Of a DNA stretch of 64,000 nucleotides, positions 25,330 through 37,900 are shown in pieces. Under the pieces are notes generated by a model. The model ran no database searches, had not been told where the DNA came from, and saw only the letters and a program-made list of their open reading frames with translations. The stretch is from Dermatophagoides farinae (Eukaryota; Arthropoda; Arachnida; Sarcoptiformes; Pyroglyphidae). The DNA is taken from the NCBI RefSeq assembly GCF_024713945.1, contig NC_134684.1:2337001-2401000 (forward strand), read 5' to 3'. The number at the start of each line of letters is the position of its first letter. The stretch's first letter is position 1. Both the position numbers and the translations under genes were made by a program.

Positions 25330-27583
25330 TAATCGATGATATTTCGGTGACGACGAATGAATAGAATTTTTTTTTTTTTAAACAGATAGATGACCATGTT
25401 CATGTTGCATTTTTTTTGTGATTTTTGAATCTTTATCGGATAACCATTACGAAACCACATTACAGAAATTCACAGAAATTATATAATTGTCATCCTCTTA
25501 TCAATTACAATGTAACTGTTTTACGCCAATATGGAAACCTAATCAATCGATCAACAACCTTTTTTTTCATTTTTGTTGTTGTTGTTATCCTATTATTGTT
25601 AGGATAGTTTCTTTTTTCTCATATTGATCGATTTTTTTTCTGGTGATGATAAAAAATGAATAATTTTCAACAATGTCATAACAACAACAACAACAACAAA
25701 CACATTCTTATCAGTATCATATCATTTTTGTTTTTCTGATTTTTTTTTTTTTGCCAAACGCCCGCCTGTTGCTGATAATTGATTTTCATGCAAACATACA
25801 CACACACACACACACAAATAATCATATACAATGTGGACAATATATGATTATTCATGTGATTTGATTACAATCCATTTGATATATACATCAGCTAAATCTT
25901 TCAATCAAAACAATTAATCCATAATATATATACAGTCTTCCTACGATTATTATGAAATGAACTATGGATGATTCACTGTATTCATCATGTTGTCTAATTT
26001 TTTTTTTTTTTAATTGATTGTCGAATCTTTTTTTTTCTAATGATAATAAAAACGCGCGCGCGTGTATATCTTGTTTGTGTACATCATAATGGCCGATCAC
26101 ATTCTATGTTGTCTTCGTCGTCGTCGTCGTCGTTGGTATGGTATAGTAGTGGTGGCCACGGATATTTTTGTTTCTGTGTTTGTGCGTGTAAAAAATATAC
26201 AAGGAAAACGAATACAAAACACACACACACACACAAACGATCACGAGAAAAAAAATCCTAGTTCGCGACCTTAGGTCAAATAGAATTCACGAATATACCA
26301 CCACCACCACCAACACCACAACCATTTTATACAGCCAATTCAATCATGTCATTTTTTTTATGCATGCAGGTTTGACCGGCTGAACTTTATAATACCTACC
26401 ATTTTTTTTTCTTCATTGAGATGATGATCTAGTTTTTTTTTTTTTTTTGATGGTATGTTGTCTTCGACATTTCTCTCTGTCTTATTTTTTTTTTGACCAA
26501 TCATTCTTCGAAGATGTTTTCGTTGTCAAATATATCCACTATGTGTGTGTGTGTGTGTCTATTTGTTCAATTGATAACAAGAAAAAATTGAGCAAAAATT
26601 CGAAAAAAAACTAGAAAATGAAAATTCGAAAAAAAAAATTTTCCTATGAATTCTAAATGGCCCTAGCATATTTGCCACACCAATTTCTGGCTCATTTGTA
26701 ACATTGCCTCTTCTACATTCGGGTTTCAAACTCTCACATTCTCTCCCACATACGGTGTGTTTTTAATACCGAGTTTTACAAAGTGCACTGTTCGGATTTT
26801 TTTTTTGTTTGTCTGTTTTTGTGTATGTGAGTGTGTTTGTACCATTTGGAACCAAATATTCGCTGCAGTGAAAGTTTTTGTTGTTGTTGTTGTTATCCGA
26901 TGCGACTATTTGTATCTGGTTTCTCTCTTTTTCCATTTTTCTATTTTCTTGTTTGCTTGCTCTGTTTTGCCTGTATATATGTGTTATATGTACAGTACAG
27001 TATACAACACAACCAACCATCACATCAATCAAATAGACGCGCACACACACACACACAATAACGAGAAAAACAAAACAAAAAAAAAACGAAGACCTCAATG
27101 GACTTGTCGAACTCAAGAATGGTGACTTTTGAATAAATGAACTATGAAAACATTCCAACAATCGGATAAGTAAAGATTTCAAAATTCGTTTGAATTTAAT
27201 ATAAAATGTTGATAACATCATCATGAATATTTGCGAATTAAGAATTTGTTTATCAATCACCATCATTATCATAATATAATCAACAGCATTCGTAAGTGGT
27301 CAACGTAAAAATTTTTTATTTATTACCAATCTGATGTGATTGATCCTATTGGAATATATATACTTTCTCTCTTTTTTTTGTTGGTTTTCCATTTGGTCTC
27401 ACCATTTTCATTCATATTGTTTTCTCCTTCGAATCGAATTTGTATTGTATTCACCATACACATCGTCATTGTTCCTTCTATATGACTGAATGAAACAAAA
27501 AAAAAATCAACTACTGCCGAAACAAACACGTCATATAGACATACAAACATACCTTCTTCATTCAACATCATCATCATCATCAT

Positions 27584-27614
<31 letters not shown>

Positions 27615-27799
27615 CCAACTGAAGACGAGCAAATCATTTCTGAGCATCATATGACAAGTGAATACAAACCTAAACATCATAATATACACAAACAAATACC
27701 GATAAGACATATTTTGATATAACAGAAGAAAATTTTCATTCAAATTATAGAGATTTATTACAAACCGAATTATACGTTGAAAAAATAATATCAATTAAC
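25330..27799. other. 2.5-kb spacer between P450 and RYBP
   Basis: No gene supported. It contains microsatellites (CAA near 25681, CA near 25798, TG near 26541, GTT near 26880, GAT/CAA near 27562-27613), an alternating CG run (26052-26065) followed by CGT repeats (26114-26134), and a short palindromic patch CCTAGTTCGCGACCTTAGG near 26258-26276. Overlapping open frames at 26757-27272 on both strands are built from these repeats. Confidence 0.45.
26052..26065. repeat. Alternating CG/TG run (Z-DNA-prone)
   Basis: ACGCGCGCGCGTGT is 14 bp of alternating purine-pyrimidine, CpG-rich, in a roughly 70 percent AT background. Confidence 0.8.
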
Positions 27800-28941
27800 A
27801 TGGACGATTCCAATTCATGGGATTGTTCCGTTTGTACTTATCGTAATAGTGCTGAAGCATTTAAATGTTCAATGTGTGATGTACGTAAAGGTACATCAAC
27901 CAGAAAGCCAAGAATTAATCCTGAAATGGTGGCCAAACAGGTGGCCCGACAACAGGAACAGATTAAACAACAAGCATTAAAATCAGCTGTTAAAGATCAT
28001 CATCATCCTCATCATCGTAATAGTAAATCATCTGAACATAGATCATCATTATCATCATCATCATTGAAAAGAATTGATGATACAAATAGTAATTCAAGTG
28101 TGGCCAGTACATGTAGTAGTGGACGTAATAGTCCAGTAGTCAATTCAAATTCGAATTGCTCAAATAGTTTGGAATCATCAACGAATCAAAGTTCCATAAA
28201 TACGATTGCCAATAATTCATTATCATTTTTTGGTATGAAATTTGTAAATAAACAATGTATATTGATATTGATTGATTTTTAAATATTTTCTATCTATTTT
28301 TGAAATTAGGTCATTCAATTAAACAACAATCCCAAAATACTGCCAACGCATCATCGAAATTTCAAATGCCTTCAACTTCATCTTCATCATCAAGGCATTC
28401 ATCATTGACAAATAATTTTGATGATGAAAATGATGAAAATAATGATAATGACAACAACAATGATAATGAATTTGATACAAACAATCACAATGTCTCAGAG
28501 GAAAAACCACCAAGTAACAATAAAATTAAAAGCCGAAAAAATAGCAACATTGGTAAAATTATGGCAGTACCACCGAAAGCCAGGCTAAAGAATGTGGACC
28601 GAAATGATGTACAAGTGGAAGAAGTAACGGTCAATAATATTACCGTGGTTATAACGGAATTTAAACCAAAACGAAATAGTAAAATTCATCATAATTCAAT
28701 CGAACATACAAGTCCACAAAAATCAGAAACATTGACTATGAAAAGAGATTCAATGTCGAACAAAGAACAAAAATCCAAAGATGGCCGAAAGTCAAACAAT
28801 AGTAGTAGTGCAAGTAATCAAGATGGTAAATCATCTAAAACAAAAAAACGTTCTTCAATCGAAATGAATGATCATCTAAATCATTATAATGGTCAATCAT
28901 CGTCATCAACAAAACGATTAGCTGCAGCCAATGCTGATTGA
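27800..28941 (+). CDS. RYBP/YAF2 homologue, Polycomb RING1-YY1 binding protein
   Basis: Two coding exons, 27800-28232 and 28310-28941, 354 residues. Residues 6-26 form a RanBP2-type zinc finger, [20 protein letters not shown], followed by [24 protein letters not shown], the very conserved N-terminal block of RYBP and YAF2. The C-terminal block near residues 236-260 ([11 protein letters not shown]...[16 protein letters not shown]) matches the RING1-binding C-terminal domain. The stretch between is Ser/Asn-rich low complexity. RYBP is a subunit of variant PRC1; its zinc finger binds ubiquitinated H2A and propagates H2AK119 monoubiquitination. Animal RYBP is about 230 residues, so the linker here is longer. 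There is one gene for both vertebrate paralogues, as in Drosophila. Confidence 0.94.
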
Positions 28942-29892
28942 TATTTTTTTCTTTCGTCTGATATTTAAATCAGAATTTTTTTTTTGTAATTCGAACCAAA
29001 CCAAACGACACCTCTTTTTTTCCATCTACACACACTCACCTTAGTATAACTAATAATCCTTTTTTAAAAAGTATATATTATAATCATACACAAACACACT
29101 CATCCGTCTTATAACTATTTTGCTATCTTTAATTTTTTTTTCTTGTTCTCATTCAAATCTACCTGTCAATTCATTTACACTAATTCTCCATTAATATATT
29201 GATCTAATCAATTTTCTACCTACAACATACAGACATACATAAATTTTTATTATATATTAATATTAAAGTCAACCAGAATTTAGTGGTTTGTGTGTGTGTG
29301 TGTGAGTGTGTTTTATGTGTTGATTGCTCGTGCAAACAAAACAAAAACGAAAAATTCAAATTGTCATCATATTCATGTTTTGATTTTCAATTTATCTATC
29401 TTTTTTTCCATATTTCTCTCTCTCACTTTCTTCTTATATATGTATAGAATTGACTGAAATCTGTACATCTGTACATTTTATTTTATTTTTTTTTTTTTTT
29501 GTTCACTGATGATTTATCGTCTTCTGTATAATTTTCTGCATCATTCAAAATCAATCAATACAAATATGTTTGATTTAAACAATAATTTCTATATTTGAAA
29601 TATATTTTGTAATTATAAAATGGTTAATCATCATCATTCAGATGATGATGATGATTAAATTAAATCTTTTGTTTCATTTTCTCTTACATTTTGATGATTT
29701 ATTTAAATGGAAAGAATTTCTTCATGGTCCTAGTGTTTATGAAATGCTCTTTTTATTTAATAGCCATGCTGCTATCATCATCATCATCATCAATATTAAA
29801 TCGAGCTGCTCGCTCATTGCGCGGTTTTTTAATTCCAAATTTTTCTCAAATTAATTGATGGAATGAATGAATGAAATTGTTGACGCAATACG
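28942..29892. other. RYBP 3' UTR and XPC upstream region
   Basis: Same-strand spacer of 951 bp. AT-rich with a GTGT run near 29288 and T tracts; no coding signal. The XPC promoter is probably in the last 250 bp (an AATTAATTGATGGAATGAATG patch close to the start), but no TATA box is clear. Confidence 0.4.
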
Positions 29893-32058
29893 ATGGCTCC
29901 TGTAACACGATCTAGTTTGAAGAATATTGTAAATAATAATGTGATTGATAAATGTAAAGTTAAAAAAAACAAAACTCCAGTGAATAAATCGAAGAAAAAA
30001 TTGATCAAATCAATTGTTGTTGAAGATTTTGATGATGAAATCGATAATGATAAAGATTGTGATTTTGATCCTGAAGAATCTAGTTCCGAAGAAGATGATG
30101 AAAAAATGGTCAATAATGATAGTGATTTTGATGTTGAATCGGATAAAAAATCATTAAAAACGAAATCTCAATCCGTTAAAAGACGAATAAAAAGTGATTC
30201 GAAAAACACACCAGCAAAAATGAAAAAAATCGCGTCAACAAAGAAATTAGATGATAATGATGAAGATAGTATCAACGTAAATGTTTCTATTGGTGACAAT
30301 GATGATACTGATGGCGATGACAATGATGATGATGATTGGGAAGAAGTTGAAGATATTGGTGTATACAAAAATGGTGATGATGACTTTAATCTGGAAAATT
30401 ATAATCCAGATATTCCGGATAAAATTCAGATATCATTTGGCAATCCAAATGGTCTTCGTCAAAAGAAAAATAAATCAAAACAATGGGATTGGGTTCGTCA
30501 ATGTATTCGTGTTGATATGAATCATGAACGTAAACGAAATCAAATATATGCACATCAAACACATTTATTATTATCGATATATCGAATTCAATATCTAAAT
30601 TCAATAATCCAAGATGATCTTGTTCAAGCATTGATTCTATCATCGAAATTATTTCAACAATTGAAAATAAAAAATAAAACAAATAATATGGAAAAAATGA
30701 TTGAATGGTTCCATGAAATTTTCAATGTATCGATCAAAAAAGGAAAAAAATCAACCGAAAATATTCGTAAAGAATTAATGAAAGCATTTGAATCGAATAA
30801 AATAACCTGTCCATTAATTTTACATCTCATAATGATTAGCTTTCTTCGCCATGTTGGACTTAAAGTTCGTCTTTGTTATCTATTGTGTCCAGTACCAGTG
30901 AAGGCTATGAATTTGCTTACAGCAAAAAGTAAATTTGAAAAAAACAAATCCGAACCAATATTAGGAGGTGATATTCCAAAAATTGCCGAATCACAATGTT
31001 ATTGGTTAGAAATTTTAGAAAATGATAAATGGAAAAGTTTTGACCTTTTCAATGAAATTTACAATGATTCATTGGCAATCACAACAAAAAGAAAACGGCT
31101 AATAACGTTCGTATCATATGTATTTGCTATAGATAATGGTGGATTTATTGCCGATGTTACACAACGATATTGTTCGCTTTGGTATAGCCGAAATCGTGTT
31201 AAGAGTCGTGTGGATGATCAATGGCTACAAATAACTATGCAACGATTTCAACGTATAGAAAATTCACCCGAAATGAAAGCGGATCAAAATGAATTCGATA
31301 AAATGTTGGAAAATGCTGAGCTTCCTCGTTATCGAACCAATTATAAAGATCATCCATTGTATGCATTGGAACGTGATCTACTTCAATATCAAGCATTTTA
31401 TCCACCTAATCCATCAACATTAGGTTTTATCAATAATGAACCAATCTATTCTCGTGATTGTGTTCATCTATTAAAATCTCGTGAACGATGGTTACGTGAT
31501 GCACGTACGGTTAAATTGAATGAAACATCATATAAAATTATAAAATCTCGTTTGAAAAGAAAACGAAAATCATCATCAATGATGATGGATTTTGATGGCG
31601 GTGGTAGTGAATATGGCCGTGAAGAATTGGAACTATTTGGCTATTGGCAAACGGAACCATATATTCCACCTGTCGCCACAAATGGTATTGTTCCTCGAAA
31701 TGCTTATGGTAATGTTGATCTATATCAGAAATGTATGCTACCTAAAGGTACTGTACTATTGGAATCGAAACCATATCTTATGCGATTAGCAAATCAAATG
31801 AATATTGATTGTGCATCGGCTATCATTGGATTTGCATTCAAAAAACAACCTAATCGAGTGAATTTTGGGCCTGTTTGTGGTGGTTATGTTGTATGCGAAC
31901 AGGACAAAGATAAACTATTGAATGCATATGAAAAATATCGAATAGAACAAGAAACTAAAGATCGATTGGCAAAAGAGAAACGAATTTATGGTAATTGGCG
32001 ACGATTAATTCGTAGTGTTATTATTCGTCAAAATCTTAAAATAAAATATGGAAAATAA
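29893..32058 (+). CDS. XPC: XPC/Rad4 nucleotide excision repair damage sensor
   Basis: Single uninterrupted frame of 721 residues. The first 175 residues are charged and acidic (nuclear, Lys/Asp-rich). A Rad4 transglutaminase-like fold follows (about 180-430; LILHLIMISFLRHVGLKVR, then CYWLEILENDKWKSFDLFNE). Next come the three beta-hairpin domains: BHD1 opens at HPLYALERDLLQYQAFYPP, and BHD2/BHD3 include ELFGYWQTEPYIPPVATNG, VPRNAYGNVDLY and VVCEQDKDKLLNAY. XPC, with RAD23 and centrin, recognises helix-distorting lesions and recruits TFIIH. Vertebrate XPC is about 940 residues; the missing length is in the N-terminal and central linkers. The absence of introns in a 2.2-kb frame is notable beside the intron-rich VPS11 and navigator. 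Confidence 0.95.
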   Translation: MAPVTRSSLKNIVNNNVIDKCKVKKNKTPVNKSKKKLIKSIVVEDFDDEIDNDKDCDFDPEESSSEEDDEKMVNNDSDFDVESDKKSLKTKSQSVKRRIKSDSKNTPAKMKKIASTKKLDDNDEDSINVNVSIGDNDDTDGDDNDDDDWEEVEDIGVYKNGDDDFNLENYNPDIPDKIQISFGNPNGLRQKKNKSKQWDWVRQCIRVDMNHERKRNQIYAHQTHLLLSIYRIQYLNSIIQDDLVQALILSSKLFQQLKIKNKTNNMEKMIEWFHEIFNVSIKKGKKSTENIRKELMKAFESNKITCPLILHLIMISFLRHVGLKVRLCYLLCPVPVKAMNLLTAKSKFEKNKSEPILGGDIPKIAESQCYWLEILENDKWKSFDLFNEIYNDSLAITTKRKRLITFVSYVFAIDNGGFIADVTQRYCSLWYSRNRVKSRVDDQWLQITMQRFQRIENSPEMKADQNEFDKMLENAELPRYRTNYKDHPLYALERDLLQYQAFYPPNPSTLGFINNEPIYSRDCVHLLKSRERWLRDARTVKLNETSYKIIKSRLKRKRKSSSMMMDFDGGGSEYGREELELFGYWQTEPYIPPVATNGIVPRNAYGNVDLYQKCMLPKGTVLLESKPYLMRLANQMNIDCASAIIGFAFKKQPNRVNFGPVCGGYVVCEQDKDKLLNAYEKYRIEQETKDRLAKEKRIYGNWRRLIRSVIIRQNLKIKYGK

Positions 32059-32351
32059 TTATGATGATGATAGATGGCGCTTTGTGTTTGTAATTTATAA
32101 AATTTAAATTTTTTTATTATTATTATTTTTATTATTCTTTGTTTTTTCTATTTTTTATATATTAATTATTGTAAATGGTAAACAAAAATGCTGTTAATGT
32201 TAATGATTAAAATTGTATAAAATAATAATATCATTTATTATCTAATGTTTGTATTTTAATTTTGTTTTTCCAATTGCTTATATTATTATTATTATTATGA
32301 TTGTTTAAAGCTGTGAAATAGAATTAAATGAAAATTAAATATAGCAGTGGG

Positions 32352-32387
<36 letters not shown>

Positions 32388-33839
32388 ATAACCATAGTTT
32401 ACTCAGTTATCTATAATGAAATAAATGAAAAAAAATAAAATAAAAACAAATGTTTGGATTTTTTTAGTCATAACAGAAGTTAATGACAAAAATATGTTTA
32501 AATTATTACAAATATTGACCCTTTCATTATTATTTGGACTTTTGTTGTTGTTGTTGTTGTTGTTGTTGATTTGAGATAAATTCATTTATTTTTTATTTAC
32601 ATTTCAAATGATCATTTATATTATAAGAGATAATATATTATCAATCAATATATGTGTAATGTTTATATTTCGATTATTCTCTCATTTCATAGAAGATCTT
32701 TTGGTCTTCAAAATTAAATTGAAATTTAAAAAAAAAAATTTAAAATGCAAAATGAGAAATTCGAAGGCGTTTTAAAAAAATTTTGGTGCAGTTTTTTTTT
32801 AACATAATAACAAAAAATATTAGGATTATATTAAGTGATGATGAGAGGAAATGATGGTGGATTATTATTATAAATTTTACATTGATGATAAAACCATCAA
32901 AATATTGTAAAGGATCAAATTACTTTGAAAACAGATTTTTCTTTTCTTTTTCATTTTGCTCTTTCCATCCATTCACCCACCCACTTTTCTCATTCAACTT
33001 ACGTTAAACACATATACGCCAATGAATCGGAAATCTTTGATCTAATTTAATACAAAGTTAGAGATGACTTGAAAAAAAACAAATGACTGAAGATTTTTTT
33101 GATAATAAATTTTATCCAGGTACCTATGGTACCTTTTGAGAAAGTTTTGTAATTGGATTAACATTTTGGTCATCGTTGTCGTCTTTGTTGTTGTTGTTGT
33201 TGTTGGCAAGATATTCAAAAACACAGTAGTTAAGAAACATGCATCTCTCGAAATTCAATTTTCAAGATACAGAATAAATCTTATAATTGTCTGATAATAA
33301 TTAGTATGGTTAATTATTGATTTTTTTTATCAGACTTGTGAGTAATAAATACAATTGATTTTCAATTGTTCTAATTACATTTTAATCTAATTAAACATTG
33401 ACATTTCTTCGATGGTCATTTTTTTCAATTGTTTTTTTTTGAAATTTCAATTTACGTAGTTTGTTTTTTGGTCCGGTAATAGTTTTATTTATCATCATCA
33501 TCATTATGTCTGGTTTGTTTGTTCGTTGGTTTCGAACTTCCATAAACAACGACATTTTTCGTTACTTGTTCCATTGTAGATGTTAAACTCTTGGCGCATG
33601 GTTAAATCAATTTTTATTTTGTAGTTGTGGTTAAGATTCTTATTGTATCCAAAATAATAATTTCCTGTGGATTAGACAACACGTAGTAGAGAATAAAAAC
33701 ACGGATTCATTCGTAGTTGTTATTCATTCGTAAAACCACTTTCATTTTAAACACAGAACAAAATTCTCTTTTCTGCGCTTCATATTTTTGGGATCTTTTT
33801 TCTTGGAAAAAAATTATCACCATCAAATTATTTGAAAAA
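32059..33839. other. Spacer between XPC and tachykinin
   Basis: No gene supported. It contains a TAGATGGCGCT motif at 32071-32081 just after the XPC stop, a T33 tract at 32354-32386, GTT runs at 32540-32568 and 33186-33203, and an inverted repeat AGGTACC-TAT-GGTACCT at 33118-33134. The last 200 bp would hold the tachykinin promoter and 5' UTR. Confidence 0.45.
32354..32386. repeat. Poly-T tract (33 bp)
   Basis: Uninterrupted homopolymer in the XPC downstream region, equal in length to the T33 at 44618. It could equally be an A-tail on the minus strand, but no retrocopy body is recognisable beside it. Confidence 0.9.
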
Positions 33840-34404
33840 ATGTTGATGAAAATTTTGCTAATTTTCTCGGCCATATCATTGATCTATTCAATGGATCAAA
33901 ATGAATTGATGTCGGCAAAAAAATCGAAAGTAAATGGTAACAATGATGATAATCTATTGATTCGTTCGCCGATAATCGATTTGGGTAATGATTGGTATCA
34001 AGAATCCATTGTCAAAGATCCCGAATATCATGATAAACTTAATGTAAGTTTCAAGAAATAAAAAAAAATTTCTCTCGTTCAAATAATCAATGAGTTTTTT
34101 TTTGGTAAATGCAGAGAAAAATATTGTTACGAAGATTGTTGGCACAATTGAATTCCAATGCCGAAACATTGATCGAAAAAGAGAAACGGTAATAAATTTT
34201 TAATGACATCAACATTCGTTATTTTCTTTTTTTTATTATTTAAAAAAAAGAGAGGATGATATTCCACCTGGTTTCATTGGTGTTCGTGGTCGTAGATTTC
34301 CATTTACTTTACGAGATCTTCGTTCTTTATTTCATTTGGTACCGAATCAGAAAAAAGATGCGTCCAGTATTTATAGAGATGGATTTCTCGGTGTTCGTGG
34401 ATAA
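33840..34404 (+). CDS. Tachykinin-related peptide precursor
   Basis: Three exons, 33840-34043, 34115-34188, 34251-34404, 143 residues. A signal peptide MLMKILLIFSAISLIYS (or from the Met at 33846) is followed by an acidic spacer. Exon 3 encodes two mature peptides: KR-EDDIPPGFIGVRG-RR, and KK-DASSIYRDGFLGVRG-stop. Each ends FxGVR followed by Gly, the amidation donor, so the products would be peptides ending in FIGVR-amide and FLGVR-amide, which fits the FxGxR-amide consensus of arthropod tachykinin-related peptides. A non-TRP spacer peptide (FPFTLRDLRSLFHLVPNQ) lies between. The receptor is a neurokinin-type GPCR; roles include gut motility and neural modulation. The Arg of the first dibasic site is split by the second intron. 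Only two copies are present, fewer than in insects, which commonly have five or more. Confidence 0.9.
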
Positions 34405-34984
34405 TTGAAGAATAATATTTGATCAGCAATAAATATGAATATAGCGGATAATCATCATTATCACCATCATCGCCCTCACTGTTATAATCATCGTTATAAC
34501 CTTTTTCAAATAAATGAAAGAAGTAAAAAAATTTCAAGTTGTTTCCATCATTATTGAATTCATGAACCAATTTGTTTGTGATAATGTCATGCATCTTTTT
34601 CACTTTAGAAACCAAAGAAAAAATTGAGTAAATTGTATTTTATTGAAAATTCTTTCCTTGCAAAAAAAAAACATAAAACCCAAATAAACAAAAGAATACA
34701 CATTGATTGTTATAATGAATTAACAAATTTTTATTATAATAAATCAATGTGAATGGATGTGTCGTGTCTGCAATTTCTCCATTTGTTTATGTGTTGTTTG
34801 ATGATGGCGATTTTTGAATATATTTTATTCTATCATATATGAATGGTGCCAAAAATCATCATCAACAGAATCAAATCAAAATAATAAACACACACAAAAA
34901 CATTTGATTTCTGATTCTTGCTGAATCAATCTTCTTACTGATTTAGTTTGAGAATCTATTTAATTTATTTAAATCCACTTATCA
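34405..34984. other. Tachykinin 3' UTR / VPS11 upstream spacer
   Basis: 580 bp, AT-rich, no coding signal; several AATAAA signals (for example in AGCAATAAATATG near 34426, AACAAATTTTTATTATAATAAATC near 34740) are plausible for the tachykinin transcript. Confidence 0.45.
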
Positions 34985-37900
34985 ATGGCATTCCTTCAGG
35001 TATAATTTGAATAAATTTTTTTTCGATTCATGTTTAATTTCTTTTTTGTATTCTTTATATCATATTCAAAGTGGAGGCGTTTTAATTTTTTTGAAAAAGA
35101 AATTTTCAGCGAATCTAAAGATCAATTGATTGAATTGGCCAAAGTATTTCAGAATTATATTATTTTTGAAAATTCAAAATAATAATTTTTTTCACTTGTG
35201 TCCATCATATCTCTAGTCATGTCAGATTACTTGTTCATCATCTGGTCAAGGTTATTTGATTCTTGGTGACAGTCTTGGTCTTATCAGTTTTGTCACACGT
35301 CAACATTCAATTTCATCATTTACTGCTTATAAAATTGCTGTTACACATTGTGCTAGCATTAAAACAACATCAACAACTGGATCATCGAAAGTTTCAATCA
35401 AATCTAATTTTTATTTGATTACAATTGGAACCGATAATGAAGATTTGATTCCAATTCTGAAAATATGGACGGTTAATGAAGGTTTCATATTGGCAGTTAA
35501 AACACAATCATCGAATGTTGAACAATCAACATCCGAAACAGGCAGCAATTCTTCATCGGTAAATCCTTTGGCCCAATGTATTCGAACATTAAAACTTTGT
35601 TGCCATAATTCAACCATATCACAATTATCCGCTTTAAGAGTTCATTCAATGGTCACAGCATTAGATGTACTTGGCGATTCAATGTTGGCTATAGGTTTCA
35701 ACGATGGACATTGTCTACTCATAAAAGGTGAATTGATACGTGATCGTGATCGAAATCTTCGCATCAAATTATTAGAAGTATCACAAAATGATTCTGTCAC
35801 TAATGTTGCGTTTGCTACGAATCTGCGAACTATAAACAAGCCATCGAAATCGCTTCGTGGATCTTCTTCCGGAGAAAATATTGTTCGACAATTTGTCACG
35901 CTGTTTGTTTCTACTCGTAAAGAAATTTGTTCATACAATCTTACAACTACTGGACGTGATAAAGATCATCTTGAAGAAAAATTTCTTCTCGGTTAGATAT
36001 TTATATTCATTTTTGTAATTAATTTCAAATTGTTGAATTTACTAATTGATTTAGATGCTTTCGGTAGTGAAATTGGAGCCAGTTGTTTGAAATGTGATCC
36101 GAAAAAGCTGGAATCTATACAATTTATTGTCGGTCGAAAGGATGCTATCTATTTCTATAATACCGATGGCCGTGGACCATGTTTAGCGTATGAAGGTCAA
36201 AAACTATTTCTCACATGGTTTCGAAATTATTTAGTTGTGATCACCTTGAATGACAATTCCAATCTTCCAAAATTGTCGAAAAAAAATCAAAAAATGGATG
36301 AACAAGAATCAACCACGCCAAATAAGGGTACACCATCATTATCAAATCCAAATCCCAATCTGATTACTATCTATGATATTGAACAAAAATTCATTGCCTT
36401 TTCATGTCCGATTCCGGCTGTAAGTCAATTAATTTCTGAATGGAGTGAATTGTATGCAATCACTACAGATGGTCGTGTGATTATATTCAAAGAATGTGAT
36501 ATTCAAACCAAATTAGAAATATTATTCAAAAAGAATCAATTTTCTTTGGCGATCGATTTAGCTCGTACACAGATCTATAGTCAGGATGTATTGGCCGATA
36601 TGTTCAAACAATATGGTGATCATCTCTATCAGAATGGTGATTATGATGGTGCAATCAATCAATATTGTCAAACATTAGGATATCTTGAACCATCTTATGT
36701 CATTCGGAAATTCCTAGATCTTCAACGTATACACAATCTAACTTCTTATTTACAAGAAATACATAAACGTGATTTAGCCACCGAAGATCATACAACATTA
36801 TTGATTAATTGTTATGTGAAATTAAAAGATGAATCAAAGCTGAATGAATTTCTTCGTTCATCGGATTTGGTTTTCGATGTTGAAATCGCAATTCGAGTGC
36901 TACGTCAAGCTGGCTATTATGATAATGCAATATTGTTGGCACGAAAACATCGTAAATATGATTCATACTTTTCTATATTGTTGGAGGATAAAGCCGATTC
37001 CCGTACCGTGTTGGATTCATTCACTGAAATGATCCATGAAGGCGAAGATAATTATCCTGTTGTTGGACGATATCTACGAAAATTTGGCAGAATGTTAATG
37101 GCCGATGAACCGGATAAAAGCACCGAACTTTTAAAACAATTATGTTTATTTTATATGAAAAAATTATCCGCTCAACAACAAATGGCTGAAAAAGAAAAAA
37201 CTAAAGATTCTGATTCAAGAAGTTTAGGTTCGTTCAATTATTATGTAAATTTTTATATACATTGACATTAATTATAAACCGTTTTAGATTTGCTAACAGA
37301 TTTGATCGTTGATATTGATGGACAACAAGCTGAAATTGAACAAAATCGTCCAGAAAAATATCTTCACATTTTTCTTAATCATCATTCAAAAATGATTGAA
37401 TTTCTTGAATATATTTCAGACAAATGGAAAAAACTACAAAATTCAGATTCTGTAGCCAAAGTGCCTATTGAAATTAGTAACACATTGTTGGAAATGTACA
37501 TGCATTCATATAAAAATGAAATTCAAGAAGATGTATGATACAAATATATATCTTTCTATTTCTATAAATGTTTAAAAAGGTAACAAAATTCTGATGTTTT
37601 TTTATTCTTTTGTTTTTTGGAAAACATTCAGGGACTTGCCGAAAATCGTAACAAAATTATGGCATTCTTACAGGATCCTGATTCTAATTTCGATATAAAA
37701 AAGGCGATGATTCTATGCCAAATGTCTAATTTTATACCGGGCGTATTATTTTTATATGAAAAGTCACGAATGTATAAACAAATTCTAACTCATTTTATAC
37801 AACGAAAAGATAGCGATGGTGTAATGCAAACATGCCGAAAATTTGCTGATAAAGAATGTCCACAATTATGGGTGGATTCATTGCAGTATTTTGCTGAAAT

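Noticed and set aside
26757-27272. Long overlapping open frames on both strands upstream of RYBP
   Set aside because: They consist of GT, GTT and CA repeats with T-rich filler; mutual overlap on opposite strands and composition mark them as spurious.
32354-32386. T33 (and T33 at 44618) as tails of retroposons
   Set aside because: No element body, internal promoter or target-site duplication is visible next to either tract.
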